From Pinirhizobacter soli (lineage in GTDB: Bacteria > Pseudomonadota > Gammaproteobacteria > Xanthomonadales > Rhodanobacteraceae): DNA of 64,000 bases. The stretch is from contig NZ_JADZLQ010000004.1 of assembly GCF_015905305.1 (NCBI RefSeq), positions 372,001 to 436,000 of the forward strand, given 5' to 3'. Both the position numbers and the translations under genes were made by a program. Of this stretch, positions 1-9,259 are shown piece after piece; the first letter of the stretch is position 1, and each line of letters opens with the position of its first letter. The notes beneath the pieces were generated by a model. That model did no database searches, had not been told where the DNA came from, and worked only from the letters and a program-made list of their open reading frames with translations.

Positions 1-1558
1 ACGAGAACGCGGGCGAGGCAAAGGCGAAATGCTTGCCGTAATCGATGTCCACCCTGGACGCCGCCACGGGTGCCGGTAGCCACGCCGTGAGCTTCATGAA
101 CTGCTGCCAGTCGTCGAGGCTGCCGATATAGCTGGCCGAGACGAAGTTGGCTGCACCTTCCACCTGGATACGCGCCACATGCAACTGCTGCGCGGGGATG
201 TAACGCAGGATTCCGACGAATCCGTCCGGCACGGGCAAGGTGTACACCAGCACGCCGACATCGATGAAGGGCAAGTCGAACTCGCGGCGCTGCCAACGAC
301 GCTGCCAGCGATCGACGAATATCGTGTCCGATGCCGGCGGCCCCAGTGACGTAATGCGGACCTTCTCCTCGCCCACGCTGCGGGTGAGCTGGGTGCCCTT
401 GAGCATTTCGTCCATCATCGCCTTGGGATCGGCCACCAGCGACGCCAGCGACACGCCGTCGGGCTTGCGGAAATGGAAAAGCACATTGCCGCCCGCGATG
501 CCGACATCCATATAGCCATTGCTGACGGTGTTGTTCTTGTGGTGCTGGGGCATGAATCGCTCCCAGGTACCGTTCGGGTTGCGATGCAGGGCCTCAGGGT
601 ACGAGTTGATCGGCGCGGTGCTCGACAGGACGGCGTGGCTGCCATCGCCCTTGGGGAATACCTTGGCGTCTTCCCGCGCCATCAGCGCCAGCCATTGCTG
701 GTCAGCGAAGGCGTCATCCTGCTTCTGCCAGCTGGCGGCGAAATCGTCGAAGCCCATCGGCAGGTCGAAGAGCATGTGCATCGCGCCGGTTTGCGTGGCG
801 TCCATGAATTCCGGGCGGGTGGTCGATCGCTCGTTCGATTCGGAAACCCTGGTGGACGCGTCGAGCACGCGCTCGATGGGCAAGGCGAAGTTGAGGTTCT
901 CGTTGGGCGACTTGCGCAACACCACGCCGATCACATCGCCATCCTTGTCCAGCAGCGGGCCGCCGCTGTTGCCCGGCGATGCCGCTGCGGAAAAACGGAT
1001 CCAGCGCCAGCGGCCATCCTGTTCCTCGGGCGTATTGGACGTATACAGGCCATCGCGCACGACCACGCCCGTGCCGAGCGCATTGCCCACCGCGTACACC
1101 ACCTCATTCAGGTGCGAGCCGCGATCGGGTTTCAGCGGCGCCACGTTTGGACCGTCGACGAGCGAGAACACCATGAAATCCTCGCCAAGGGAGTACTGCA
1201 GCACCTTGTCGATGGCGTACACCTTGCCCTGCGCGTCGCGCAGCAGGGGCTTGCCGAACAGGCCGCCGATACCCAGCTGCGCCACGTGCGATGCCGTCAC
1301 GTAACGATTCTGGCCGATGGCGAAGGCGGTACCGATGGAGTTGTACTTGTCGTTGCGCACCTGGAACGGCAATGCATCGAGCGGCAGCGGCCGGTCGTAG
1401 GTGATCTTCGGGTTCTCGGCCTTGGGCACCACTACTTCGAACGTAGCCGCCTGCACCTTGGGCAGTTGACTTGCGTCGAGCGTGACGGCCATGGCCGGGG
1501 CCATGAAGGAAAGGAACGCGGCCGAAGCCAGGTGGCGCACATATCCATTCAAACTCAT
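1..1558 (-). CDS. Trypsin-like serine protease, exported (3' end outside window)
   Basis: Reading the minus strand from the ATG at 1558 gives a signal peptide (MSLNGYVRHLASAAF...APAMA) followed by a chymotrypsin-fold protease: a His motif TASHVAQ, an acidic GEDFMVFS segment and the Ser motif ASPGNSGGPLLDKDG. The arrangement is that of S1C/HtrA-like or trypsin_2 proteases that cleave proteins in the periplasm. The frame stays open to the window edge, so at least 518 codons are present and the C-terminus is missing. A long region after the protease domain is not recognisable to me. No PDZ domain is visible in the part shown. The long open frames on the plus strand here are antisense shadows. 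Confidence 0.85.
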   Translation of the reverse strand, partial: MSLNGYVRHLASAAFLSFMAPAMAVTLDASQLPKVQAATFEVVVPKAENPKITYDRPLPLDALPFQVRNDKYNSIGTAFAIGQNRYVTASHVAQLGIGGLFGKPLLRDAQGKVYAIDKVLQYSLGEDFMVFSLVDGPNVAPLKPDRGSHLNEVVYAVGNALGTGVVVRDGLYTSNTPEEQDGRWRWIRFSAAASPGNSGGPLLDKDGDVIGVVLRKSPNENLNFALPIERVLDASTRVSESNERSTTRPEFMDATQTGAMHMLFDLPMGFDDFAASWQKQDDAFADQQWLALMAREDAKVFPKGDGSHAVLSSTAPINSYPEALHRNPNGTWERFMPQHHKNNTVSNGYMDVGIAGGNVLFHFRKPDGVSLASLVADPKAMMDEMLKGTQLTRSVGEEKVRITSLGPPASDTIFVDRWQRRWQRREFDLPFIDVGVLVYTLPVPDGFVGILRYIPAQQLHVARIQVEGAANFVSASYIGSLDDWQQFMKLTAWLPAPVAASRVDIDYGKHFAFASPAFS

Positions 1559-1699
1559 GCTTGTCCCTTTGGCTGGTGGCCGGGTCGACCTTGCGCCTTC
1601 CCCGGTAGGCGGCTTTCGGCGCCATTTATACGACGGCGCGCGCACGGGGGTAAGCCGGCACGTTTTCGTGCCAGGGTCGAAATTCCTTGCGAAGGGGGA

Positions 1700-1858
1700 T
1701 TACTGGAGGGCGCGCAGCGGCGCGAACATGATCGAGGCGAAACCACCCATGGTGGCCATGCCTGCGACCAGCGCCCAAACCAGCACGATCAGCGCAACCC
1801 TCCCCAAACCGCGGAAGGCGGCGGCGGTACGGTTGGCAATGGCGTGAAGGGTGGCCAT
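1700..1858 (-). CDS. Small single-pass membrane protein, unknown
   Basis: Starting at ATG 1858 the frame gives 52 residues: a short basic N-terminus (ATLHAIANRTAAAFRGLGR), one hydrophobic helix (VALIVLVWALVAGMATMGGF) and a short tail. The protein lies just upstream of the protease gene in the same direction. No Shine-Dalgarno sequence is obvious, so the start is uncertain; an upstream TTG at 1915 is possible. I do not recognise a family. The basic N-terminus plus one helix is what makes it plausible as a real membrane peptide. Confidence 0.4.
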   Translation of the reverse strand: MATLHAIANRTAAAFRGLGRVALIVLVWALVAGMATMGGFASIMFAPLRALQ

Positions 1859-2020
1859 GGCTGTATTAGACGCCCGCGGCTGGGGCGCCGCAAGGCCCGG
1901 AAGGCATAGGCGCAAGGCCTTAAAAGGGGGCGTTCAGGCCGCCCACCCACCCCCCGCGGGCACACGGCATAATGCCTGGGCCTGGCCGCCCGGGCCGGCT
2001 TCCAAAGGAGGGGTACAAGG

Positions 2021-2866
2021 ATGAAGCGCTTTATTCTGGCTGCACTGTGCGCGCTGCTGCCGGCCCTGTCGGCGGCGGCTCCCGTCCGCAAGGACATCGA
2101 AGGCAGCATGGTGGTGACGGGGGATATCCAGGTCACCAAGGGTGGCGAGGTCAGTGGCTTTACCCTGGACCGGCCCAACGACCTGCCCGACGTGGTGAAA
2201 TCGCTGGCCTCACAGGCGTTGCCGCATTGGCGCTTCGCACCGGTCAAGGTCGATGGCCAGGCCGTGAACGCCACTTCGAAGATGCGCCTGCGCTTCGTCA
2301 CCCGCCCTACCGATGACGGGAATTTCACCGTGGCGATCGCCGGTGCGAGCTTCGGCGACGAGCACCAGGACGGCCAGCTATGGTTCAAGGAACGGTCGCC
2401 GCCCAAATACCCGCCGGCCGCAGTGGCTGCGAGGGTGACCGGCACGGTGATCCTGTTGGTGAAGATCGATCGCAACGGTAACGTCGCCAATGCCGCGGCC
2501 GAAAGAGTGAACCTTGGATCGGTGGGGACGGAATCGGAAATGCGGATGTTCCGCGACATCCTGGCAGACGCCTGCCTGCGTCGCGTGCGCAGTTGGAAGT
2601 TCACCCCGCCCACCAAGGGGTCGGACGTGGACAAGGACGCGTGGTATGCGTGGGTACCCGTCCAGTTCAACCTCAACGGCAGCGGCATGCACGCACCCGG
2701 GTATGGCAAGTGGCTGGTCTATGTCCCGGGCCCGAAGGAAAAGATCGACTGGGTGCCCAAGAACGGCGAACTGGCCGATGAATTCGAGCGCGGCAACGAC
2801 ACCATCCCCGAAGACGGATTGCAGCTGGTGGGCAGCGGCATCAAGCTGCTGACGCCGCTGAGCTGA
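2021..2866 (+). CDS. Exported TonB C-terminal-domain protein
   Basis: The 281-residue protein begins with a signal peptide (MKRFILAALCALLPALSAAA) and has a perfect AAGGAGG ribosome site at 2005-2011. Around residues 120-190 it carries a TonB_C-like segment: PPKYPPAAVAARVTGTVILL followed by VKIDRNGNV and a WKFTPP motif. This is the fold that in TonB touches TonB boxes of outer-membrane receptors. There is no N-terminal anchor helix with a Pro-rich linker, so this is a periplasmic TonB-like protein rather than a canonical energy transducer. It ends at a bidirectional terminator shared with the S53 protease gene. Confidence 0.7.
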   Translation: MKRFILAALCALLPALSAAAPVRKDIEGSMVVTGDIQVTKGGEVSGFTLDRPNDLPDVVKSLASQALPHWRFAPVKVDGQAVNATSKMRLRFVTRPTDDGNFTVAIAGASFGDEHQDGQLWFKERSPPKYPPAAVAARVTGTVILLVKIDRNGNVANAAAERVNLGSVGTESEMRMFRDILADACLRRVRSWKFTPPTKGSDVDKDAWYAWVPVQFNLNGSGMHAPGYGKWLVYVPGPKEKIDWVPKNGELADEFERGNDTIPEDGLQLVGSGIKLLTPLS

Positions 2867-2884
2867 GGCCATGAATTCATGGTG

Positions 2885-2917
2885 AAAAAGAGGCCGGCAT
2901 TGCCGGCCTCTTTTTTT
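2885..2917. terminator. Bidirectional rho-independent terminator
   Basis: AAAAAG, then GAGGCCGGCA / TGCCGGCCTC as a perfect stem, then seven T. It lies between two convergent genes, and the A-run on one side and T-run on the other let it work in both directions. Confidence 0.9.
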
Positions 2918-2921
2918 GGTC

Positions 2922-5900
2922 TTAGCGCGACGCGCTGATGCTGCTGGGCGCCGCCAGGCGCCTGCCTCCCTGGATACGACCTGCCTGCACGACCTGCCCC
3001 GCCGGCACCACCACCGCCTTGCCGTAGGCGTCGGCGACCTTGGTGGACTGGAAGTTCGTGCCCGTACCCTGCCAGTCGACCAGTTTGCCGTTCGCGTTCA
3101 GGAACAAGAGGTCCGCCACGCCATCACCGTCGTAGTCGGCGATCGACACCAGGGTAAGCCCTGCAGGCACGGCCTTGGCTTTCTGCGCAACCACCTTGAA
3201 CCCGCTCAATGTCCACCAGGACACCTGGCTGGTGGCGGTGTTCGACCAGATGAGGTCCGTGGTGCCGTCGCCATTGACATCGGCCGTGCCGAACAGCGAG
3301 AAGCCCGCCGGATGGTCAGCCAGGCGATGCGTGACGAAGCCGCCCTGCTGGTCGCTGATCCACAGATTGACGCTGTTATCGCTGGAGGTCGTCCAGACGA
3401 TGTCGCTGTAGCCATCGCCATTGGCGTCGGCGAGCGTTGGCGTGGCGCCTTCGATGCCGTCCACGGGTGCGGACACATTGGTCACGATGATGTCGTTCAA
3501 CGTGGTCTGGTCAAGATCCAGCGTCCACCAGTACAGCTGCGAACTCTGGGTATCGAAGAACAACAGCTTCTGGTTGCCGCTGGCGTCGTTGACGCCGCCA
3601 CCGATCAGCTTCCACGTCGTGGGGACGGGGTTGGACACGGTGAATGGGAAGAAGCCGCCATTGGCGGTGGACACCCACACGTGCAGGCGGTTGTCCGGCT
3701 CCACCAGTACCACTTCGCCGGACTTCAGCGACAGCACGTCCAGGCCCGGCACGAAATCACCCACCGCACCAACCGAGGCGCCCACATCCACCGCTTGCGT
3801 TACCTCGTAAAGCTCCACGGCGCCCTTCATGGCGATGCTGCGCAGCTGGCCCTTCACCGGATCCACCGTGATCACATCGCTATATCCATCGTTGGTAAAG
3901 ATATCTCCCAGCGAGAGGAAATCGTACGGCACGGTGTAGCCGCGCTTGAACGGCGCCCCGTAAGCTGCCACCGCGTCGGCGAAGTTGGCCGCATTGATCG
4001 AACCTAAACCCGTGGCAAGGCTATAGCCCGGGTTGGTCTTCCAAGCCGGCACCAGCTTCTGCGTGGTGGGATTGCCGCCATCGACGATGCCGAAGCTGTT
4101 GCCGAGGTTCCGGCCGCTATCGCAGTTGACCGATCCGGACCAGCAGGGCTGCACGATGTCGCCTTCGGTGACGTTGTTGAACACGCAGGCACTGCCCACG
4201 CCCACACCGTTGGTGGAGTTGCAATCGGTCACTTCCTTCGCATTGGGTGATCCCACGGTGCCGAATTCACGCGCGGCAATCGTGTAGATGGCCGGCAGCA
4301 TGTTGCCGCTGCGCTCGCCGGCGACCTGATTCACCAGGGCCTGCACGCCAGCCATGGCCGGTGCCGCGAAAGACGTACCACCGGCGCTGTTGGCAAACAC
4401 GTTGTCCGGATTGCTGAAGTCGCAGGCTACGCCTCCCTCGTTGGTGTCGGACATGCAGAACACCAGGGCATGGCTGAAAATCCCGTTCGCCGAGAACAGG
4501 GAAATATCAGGCAACGTGCGCGAGGTGTGGTTGAACGAACCATAGATGCCCACTTGCGACTCGGGCTGGGCGAACAGCGTACTGGCACCACCACCACCAC
4601 CGCCTATCTGCAGGAAGTCCTGGCCGCGGCCGACGCTGTCATTGCAGGCGGTCACGCCGTCGGAGTAGCCCAGCAGCGTGTACAGGTGGCTGGAAGCGCA
4701 GCTGTTGTTCCAGGTCATCTCTGGGATATAGCTGATCGCCGACTGGAACAGCGGCAGGTTGCTGCTGGTCCAGTAATCAGCGATGTGATCGCGGTCATTG
4801 AAGTCGGTACCGCCCACGGCCACGGCCGAAGTGGACGCTGCCATGCCGTTGACTTCCGCACCACCCTGCGAGGCAAACAAACCGCCCTGATCGCATTGGG
4901 TGGAGCCGCCGTCACCGGTGGAGACGAACACCGTCACGCCTTCGGCCGCGGCCTCGGACCAGAAGATGTCAGCCAGGCCGGCATCGCCTTCGTCGGCCAT
5001 CTCGCACGAACCGTAGCTCAGGCTCCAGATGGTCGGTGCCGGTAAACCGCCCTGGCCGGTGCCGCCGAGTAACTCGGCTGCAGCAGTGAAGGGACCGAAC
5101 GTGGCGCCCAGGGCGCTTACGTTGTCGGCGCACGACGCCAGCAGGATGTTCGCATCGGGAGCGGCCGCACCAGCCCACTCGGCGTCGAGCGCTGCTTCGC
5201 CCTCGTCCCCGTTGATCCCCGGATCGGCGCACACGTCGCCCTGGCCATCGCCCGGGTGCACGTACGCCACTACGCCCGTCGCGTCGGCGGGCAGGAAAGC
5301 CTTGCGGAAGTTCGCCACGTCCTGAGGCTGCACGTTGGTGCGCTCGAGCACGGCCACCGTCTGGCCGGCGCCGCGGACGGGAGTGCCACGGCCCCAAAGG
5401 CCGTTCACGTTGTAGACCTCGTTGAAGTCCGCCGGCACCATGTCATAGGTGATGTTCGGGTCCACCGTGCCCGGTGGCACCGTGAATTGCGGGGCGACCT
5501 TCGATGCCGCCGCACCCCATTTACCGGTCTTCCGGTTCAGCGCCAGCTTGCCGATTGCCGTGTGCTGCGGCTTGGGAAAGAAGTTATGCAGCGACGCCAC
5601 GCCCTGCACTACCGGAGCGAGCGCAGCCGGGATCTGCTGCTCGGAACTGTTGGCGAAATGCACCTCACCGTCCACGATGTACTTGTGCAGGCTGGTATGG
5701 AAGGCCTTGTTCAATGTGGCCGGGGTGCCTGAGAAGAACACCATCATGTGGTCAGGCGTGGCCTTGGTCACCTTCAGGCCCTGCGAGGACAACCATTGCG
5801 TCACCTTCGACACGTCCTCCGGTGCCGGCCCGAACATCTTGCCGATCTGCTCTTCGGTCAGCCAGTGGTGGAAATTCGGCGAGGCGGGGTTATTGAGGTC

Positions 5901-6203
5901 GTGCAGGTAGCTTCGGAAGGCCTTCTCCCGATCGTCGCTGCGCTTTAGTACCAGGGTGATGTTGTTGATCGGCTGGCTGGCCGGCAGCGCACCCTGGTCG
6001 TATTTCGCCAGTGCCTGGCGGGGCACGGAACCTGCCACACGGGCCAGGCTGGTGTTGTCGATGCTCTTGGTGAGTTGCGGACTTGCCGCTTTAGCCAATG
6101 CATGCGTGGTGTCGTCGAACGTCTTTGCCTGCGTCGCCGGAATCAGCGCGCAACTTGCCGTCAGGCCCGCTATCGCGAGCCAGGTGCTTGCCCTGCGTGA
6201 CAT
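2922..6203 (-). CDS. Secreted S53 (sedolisin/kumamolisin-type) protease with VCBS repeats
   Basis: I place the start at ATG 6203 because AGGGAG lies about 10 bases upstream and a signal peptide follows (MSRRASTWLAIAGLTASCAL). The 1093-residue product has a pro-kumamolisin activation domain (about 45-210), then a sedolisin catalytic domain with the Glu/Asp pair E336 and D340 in GEAALD, the oxyanion Asp D431 in VSTGDGG, and nucleophile S611 in AGGTSFAAP. All key residues are intact. The C-terminal third has FG-GAP/VCBS-like calcium motifs (DANGDGYSDIVW, DVNGDGTTDLIW, DYDGDGVADLLF). Expected role: autoprocessing acid endopeptidase released outside the cell. Monocistronic. Confidence 0.93.
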   Translation of the reverse strand: MSRRASTWLAIAGLTASCALIPATQAKTFDDTTHALAKAASPQLTKSIDNTSLARVAGSVPRQALAKYDQGALPASQPINNITLVLKRSDDREKAFRSYLHDLNNPASPNFHHWLTEEQIGKMFGPAPEDVSKVTQWLSSQGLKVTKATPDHMMVFFSGTPATLNKAFHTSLHKYIVDGEVHFANSSEQQIPAALAPVVQGVASLHNFFPKPQHTAIGKLALNRKTGKWGAAASKVAPQFTVPPGTVDPNITYDMVPADFNEVYNVNGLWGRGTPVRGAGQTVAVLERTNVQPQDVANFRKAFLPADATGVVAYVHPGDGQGDVCADPGINGDEGEAALDAEWAGAAAPDANILLASCADNVSALGATFGPFTAAAELLGGTGQGGLPAPTIWSLSYGSCEMADEGDAGLADIFWSEAAAEGVTVFVSTGDGGSTQCDQGGLFASQGGAEVNGMAASTSAVAVGGTDFNDRDHIADYWTSSNLPLFQSAISYIPEMTWNNSCASSHLYTLLGYSDGVTACNDSVGRGQDFLQIGGGGGGASTLFAQPESQVGIYGSFNHTSRTLPDISLFSANGIFSHALVFCMSDTNEGGVACDFSNPDNVFANSAGGTSFAAPAMAGVQALVNQVAGERSGNMLPAIYTIAAREFGTVGSPNAKEVTDCNSTNGVGVGSACVFNNVTEGDIVQPCWSGSVNCDSGRNLGNSFGIVDGGNPTTQKLVPAWKTNPGYSLATGLGSINAANFADAVAAYGAPFKRGYTVPYDFLSLGDIFTNDGYSDVITVDPVKGQLRSIAMKGAVELYEVTQAVDVGASVGAVGDFVPGLDVLSLKSGEVVLVEPDNRLHVWVSTANGGFFPFTVSNPVPTTWKLIGGGVNDASGNQKLLFFDTQSSQLYWWTLDLDQTTLNDIIVTNVSAPVDGIEGATPTLADANGDGYSDIVWTTSSDNSVNLWISDQQGGFVTHRLADHPAGFSLFGTADVNGDGTTDLIWSNTATSQVSWWTLSGFKVVAQKAKAVPAGLTLVSIADYDGDGVADLLFLNANGKLVDWQGTGTNFQSTKVADAYGKAVVVPAGQVVQAGRIQGGRRLAAPSSISASR

Positions 6204-6417
6204 GGAGGATCTCCCTAAGCGTTGGATGGTTACAACACCTGAGCCGGCGCGTAAGGCTCCCCCTGTCATCGCAAGCACGCGGCGTTCAGTGCATCGCACT
6301 ATCCGCCGTTCCCGCGACAGAAACATGAGCCAGTTCTCACTTGAACGTTTAGACGTCCAAACATGACGATGGTCATGGATGCAAATTCTTGCGTCACCAG
6401 CTCCCGCATCCCTCAAC

Positions 6418-6474
6418 CACTAGGGGTCAGAGTCATAGTGACGCCGTGGTTTGCTATGACTCTGACCCCTAGTG
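6418..6474. repeat. REP-like palindrome, 21-bp arms
   Basis: CACTAGGGGTCAGAGTCATA... at 6418-6438 is repeated as a perfect inverse at 6454-6474 with a 15-base loop. The core AGGGGTCAGAGTCAT recurs at 21414, 23566, 61993 and, degenerated, at 62218. It lies upstream of the S53 protease gene. The core resembles REP sequences mobilised by RAYT transposases in related bacteria; no RAYT gene is in the window. Confidence 0.8.
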
Positions 6475-6639
6475 CTGTGTTGCACTGCATCGAGTTTTCT
6501 TGCGAACTGTTACTCAAAAAATGGTTGAACGATGACCTAATGTGCCGTTTCGTGCGGTTTATCACGATTGAAACTTAATGGTCACGCCGCTGGCGCGGCT
6601 GCGTCATGTGAATTTCTTACGTTGATGAACTTGCGAGCC

Positions 6640-6703
6640 CGGGAGGGTGCCGCGGCGCAAATGAACCTCAGTAAGCGCTGTCCCCACAGCGCGAACCCTC
6701 CCG
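6640..6703 (+). promoter_or_regulatory. Folded 5' leader upstream of receptor gene
   Basis: CGGGAGGGT (6640-6648) pairs perfectly with ACCCTCCCG (6695-6703). Inside is a second perfect hairpin, GCGCTGT-CCCC-ACAGCGC (6675-6692), and the self-complementary GCCGCGGC (6649-6656). The structure ends 37 bases before the receptor ATG. It matches no riboswitch class I know (no B12 box, no TPP motif). It could be a regulatory leader. The rest of 6475-6740 holds no gene that I can see. Confidence 0.45.
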
Positions 6704-6740
6704 TTGCCGTCTTCGTTCCCTACCGGAGTCGTCCACAGTT

Positions 6741-9257
6741 ATGTCTTCTATGATCCTGCGCCGCGCCGTGCGCGTCGCCCTGTTCGTCGCCGTGGGCGCA
6801 CTCGCCCTTCCAGCCTTCGCGCAAGACCAGACAACCACACCCGACAACCAAGCAACCCCCGAGAAGAAAGCCACTTCGCTTGAGAATGTCGTGGTTACCG
6901 CGCGCTCGGGCGTGGACACCCGCACCAAGGCGGAGACGAGTTATTCCGTCACCACCATCGACGAAGACCGCCTGCGCATGCAGGCGCCCACCAGCGTCAC
7001 CGAGGCGATGAAATCGGTACCCGGTTTCTGGGTGGAAGCCTCCGGCGGCGAGGCCAGCGGCAACATTCGGGCCCGCGGTATTCCCGTCGATGGCTACGGC
7101 TCGGTAAACCTGCTCGAAGACGGCATCCCCGTGCAGCACGACCCGGCGCTGGGCTATCTCAACGCCGACCAGGCCTTCCGCCTGGACGAGACGATCGAGC
7201 GCATCGAAGTGGTACGCGGCGGCCCGTCGTCGGTGTTCTATTCCAATGCACCGGCGGGCGCCATCAACTTCATCCCGCGCAAGGTCGGCGACACCCCCGA
7301 AGGCCTGATCAAGTACACCGTGGGCAACTACGGCCTGAACCGCGCTGACTTCTGGTACGGCACACCGGTGGGCCAGGGCTGGAAGCTCGGCGTTGGCGGC
7401 TTCTGGCGCGTGGACGACGGCATTCGCCGCACCGGCTTCGACGCCGACAAGGGCGGCCAGCTGCGCGCCGTGCTGTCGAAGGAATTCGAAGGCGGCGACT
7501 TCAGCTTCGACGTCAAGCACCTGGACGACAAGGTGGCGCTGTACCTGGGCATCCCCATGCGCACCAACAGCAACGGCGACATCCGCGCCGTGCCTGGCTT
7601 CAACGGCAATTACGGCACCCTGGCCGGCCCCGAGACCGAGCACCTGGTGTTGCGCGAAGGCGATGGCAGCCCGTACGACTTCGACAACAGCGAAGGCACC
7701 CACGTAAAGCGCACACAGTACACGGCCAAGTTCAACCTGGACCTCGGCGACGACTGGAAGCTTGCCGAGAGCCTTCGCTACAGCGATACCGACACCACGC
7801 GCAACGGCGTGTTCCCCAACGCCGTGCAAAGCGCCAGCTCCTTCCTTACCGACCCGAACAACCTCAAGCAGCTTGCCGGTTACCCGGGCGCCACCGCACT
7901 GCAGTTCCGCTACCACGACAATGGCCAGGTGTTCGATACCGCCAACCAGAACGGCAACGGCCTGGTAATACTCGGCGGCGCACGCGGCGTGACGATGCCG
8001 GTGAATGAGCTGATCAACGACACGCGCCTGCTGCGCAAGTTCGAGTTCGGCGACCAAACGCACGACATCAGCCTGGGTTACTACCTGGCCAACTTCACCC
8101 AGCGCTTCGACCGTTATTCCTCCACGGTATTGCTCGATGCACAGAATAATGCCCGGCTGCTCGACCTCGTCGCACTCAATGGCGCCGGCTCACCGGTGGG
8201 CACGCTCACCGAGGACGGCATCTACCGCAATGGCTACGAGTGGGAGCATGCCAGCGGACGGTCCTCCACCAATGCGTTCTATGTATCTGACGAGTGGCAG
8301 GTCACGGATAAGCTGCGTATCGACGGCGGCGCGCGCCGGGAGAAGGTGAACACCCAGGGCTACACGGAACTGAAGACGACCGTGAATCTGGGCACCCTGG
8401 CCGATTCGAACATCTCCACGGGTACCGGCAACTACGCGCACTACGACAACAGCTTCCACAAGCTTGGCTGGACGCTCGGCGCCAATTACCAGTTCGACGA
8501 TCACCAGGGCGTCTTTGCCCGCTACACCTCGACCTTCCGCCTGCCGTCGTTGAGCTCGTACATCACCAGCCCCACGGCCGTGCCGATCATCCAGACGATG
8601 AAGCTGAGTGAGGCAGGCTACAAGTACAGCGATCGTTTTGTGGACCTCTACGCCACGGCCTTCGGCACCAAGTACAACGACGTGCAGTTCAGCAACTACG
8701 TGTTCAACCCCAATTCCCAGGCTTCCACTGCGCAGACGGGCTATGCCGATACCAAGACCTACGGCATGGAACTGGAAGGCACGCTCTATCCCAGCAAGAT
8801 GTTCGACGTGCAATTCAACGCTACCCTGCAGCAGCCGAAGTACAAGGGCTTGCGTTACACGGAAGTCGTGGCTGGTGCACCGGTGCTGCGCGACTACGAG
8901 GACGACCAGTTGATCCGCGTGCCCAAGGTGAGCTACCGCATCGTGCCGGGCGTGAACCTGCTCGACGGCCGACTGCGCCTGCAGGTGTCTTACGAATACG
9001 AAGGCAAGCGCTTCGTCGATACCGCCAACTCCGTGGTGTTGCCCTCGTACAAGACGGTGGGCTTCAGTGCCCGCTACGACTGGACGCCGGCCCTGTCGTT
9101 CTTCTTCTATGCTGATAACCTGAACAACTCGCTCGGCCTGACCGAAGGCAATCCGCGTGCCGGCGAGCTGTCGAGCAGCGATGCGGGCGCCAATACATTC
9201 ATCGCCCGTCCGTTGCTGGGTCGCAGTTTCCGCCTCGCCGCCATGTATCGTTTCTGA
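6741..9257 (+). CDS. TonB-dependent outer-membrane receptor
   Basis: The 838-residue protein has a signal peptide cleaved after ALPAFA (27), a TonB-box-like LENVVVTA (47-54), a plug domain (about 60-180: SVTEAMKSVPGF, IRARGI, EVVRGGPSSVFY, GAINFIPRK) and a C-terminal 22-strand barrel ending in LRLAAMYRF-type sequence with a terminal Phe. It imports an unknown ligand using TonB energy. The next gene starts 3 bases after the stop, so the two are translationally linked. The ATG at 6741 has only CGGAG at longish distance; ATG 6750 is an alternative start. Confidence 0.95.
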   Translation: MSSMILRRAVRVALFVAVGALALPAFAQDQTTTPDNQATPEKKATSLENVVVTARSGVDTRTKAETSYSVTTIDEDRLRMQAPTSVTEAMKSVPGFWVEASGGEASGNIRARGIPVDGYGSVNLLEDGIPVQHDPALGYLNADQAFRLDETIERIEVVRGGPSSVFYSNAPAGAINFIPRKVGDTPEGLIKYTVGNYGLNRADFWYGTPVGQGWKLGVGGFWRVDDGIRRTGFDADKGGQLRAVLSKEFEGGDFSFDVKHLDDKVALYLGIPMRTNSNGDIRAVPGFNGNYGTLAGPETEHLVLREGDGSPYDFDNSEGTHVKRTQYTAKFNLDLGDDWKLAESLRYSDTDTTRNGVFPNAVQSASSFLTDPNNLKQLAGYPGATALQFRYHDNGQVFDTANQNGNGLVILGGARGVTMPVNELINDTRLLRKFEFGDQTHDISLGYYLANFTQRFDRYSSTVLLDAQNNARLLDLVALNGAGSPVGTLTEDGIYRNGYEWEHASGRSSTNAFYVSDEWQVTDKLRIDGGARREKVNTQGYTELKTTVNLGTLADSNISTGTGNYAHYDNSFHKLGWTLGANYQFDDHQGVFARYTSTFRLPSLSSYITSPTAVPIIQTMKLSEAGYKYSDRFVDLYATAFGTKYNDVQFSNYVFNPNSQASTAQTGYADTKTYGMELEGTLYPSKMFDVQFNATLQQPKYKGLRYTEVVAGAPVLRDYEDDQLIRVPKVSYRIVPGVNLLDGRLRLQVSYEYEGKRFVDTANSVVLPSYKTVGFSARYDWTPALSFFFYADNLNNSLGLTEGNPRAGELSSSDAGANTFIARPLLGRSFRLAAMYRF

Positions 9258-9259
9258 CC

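Noticed and set aside
473-1909. Plus-strand open frame of 478 codons
   Set aside because: Antisense to the exported serine protease, which has a signal peptide and intact catalytic motifs.
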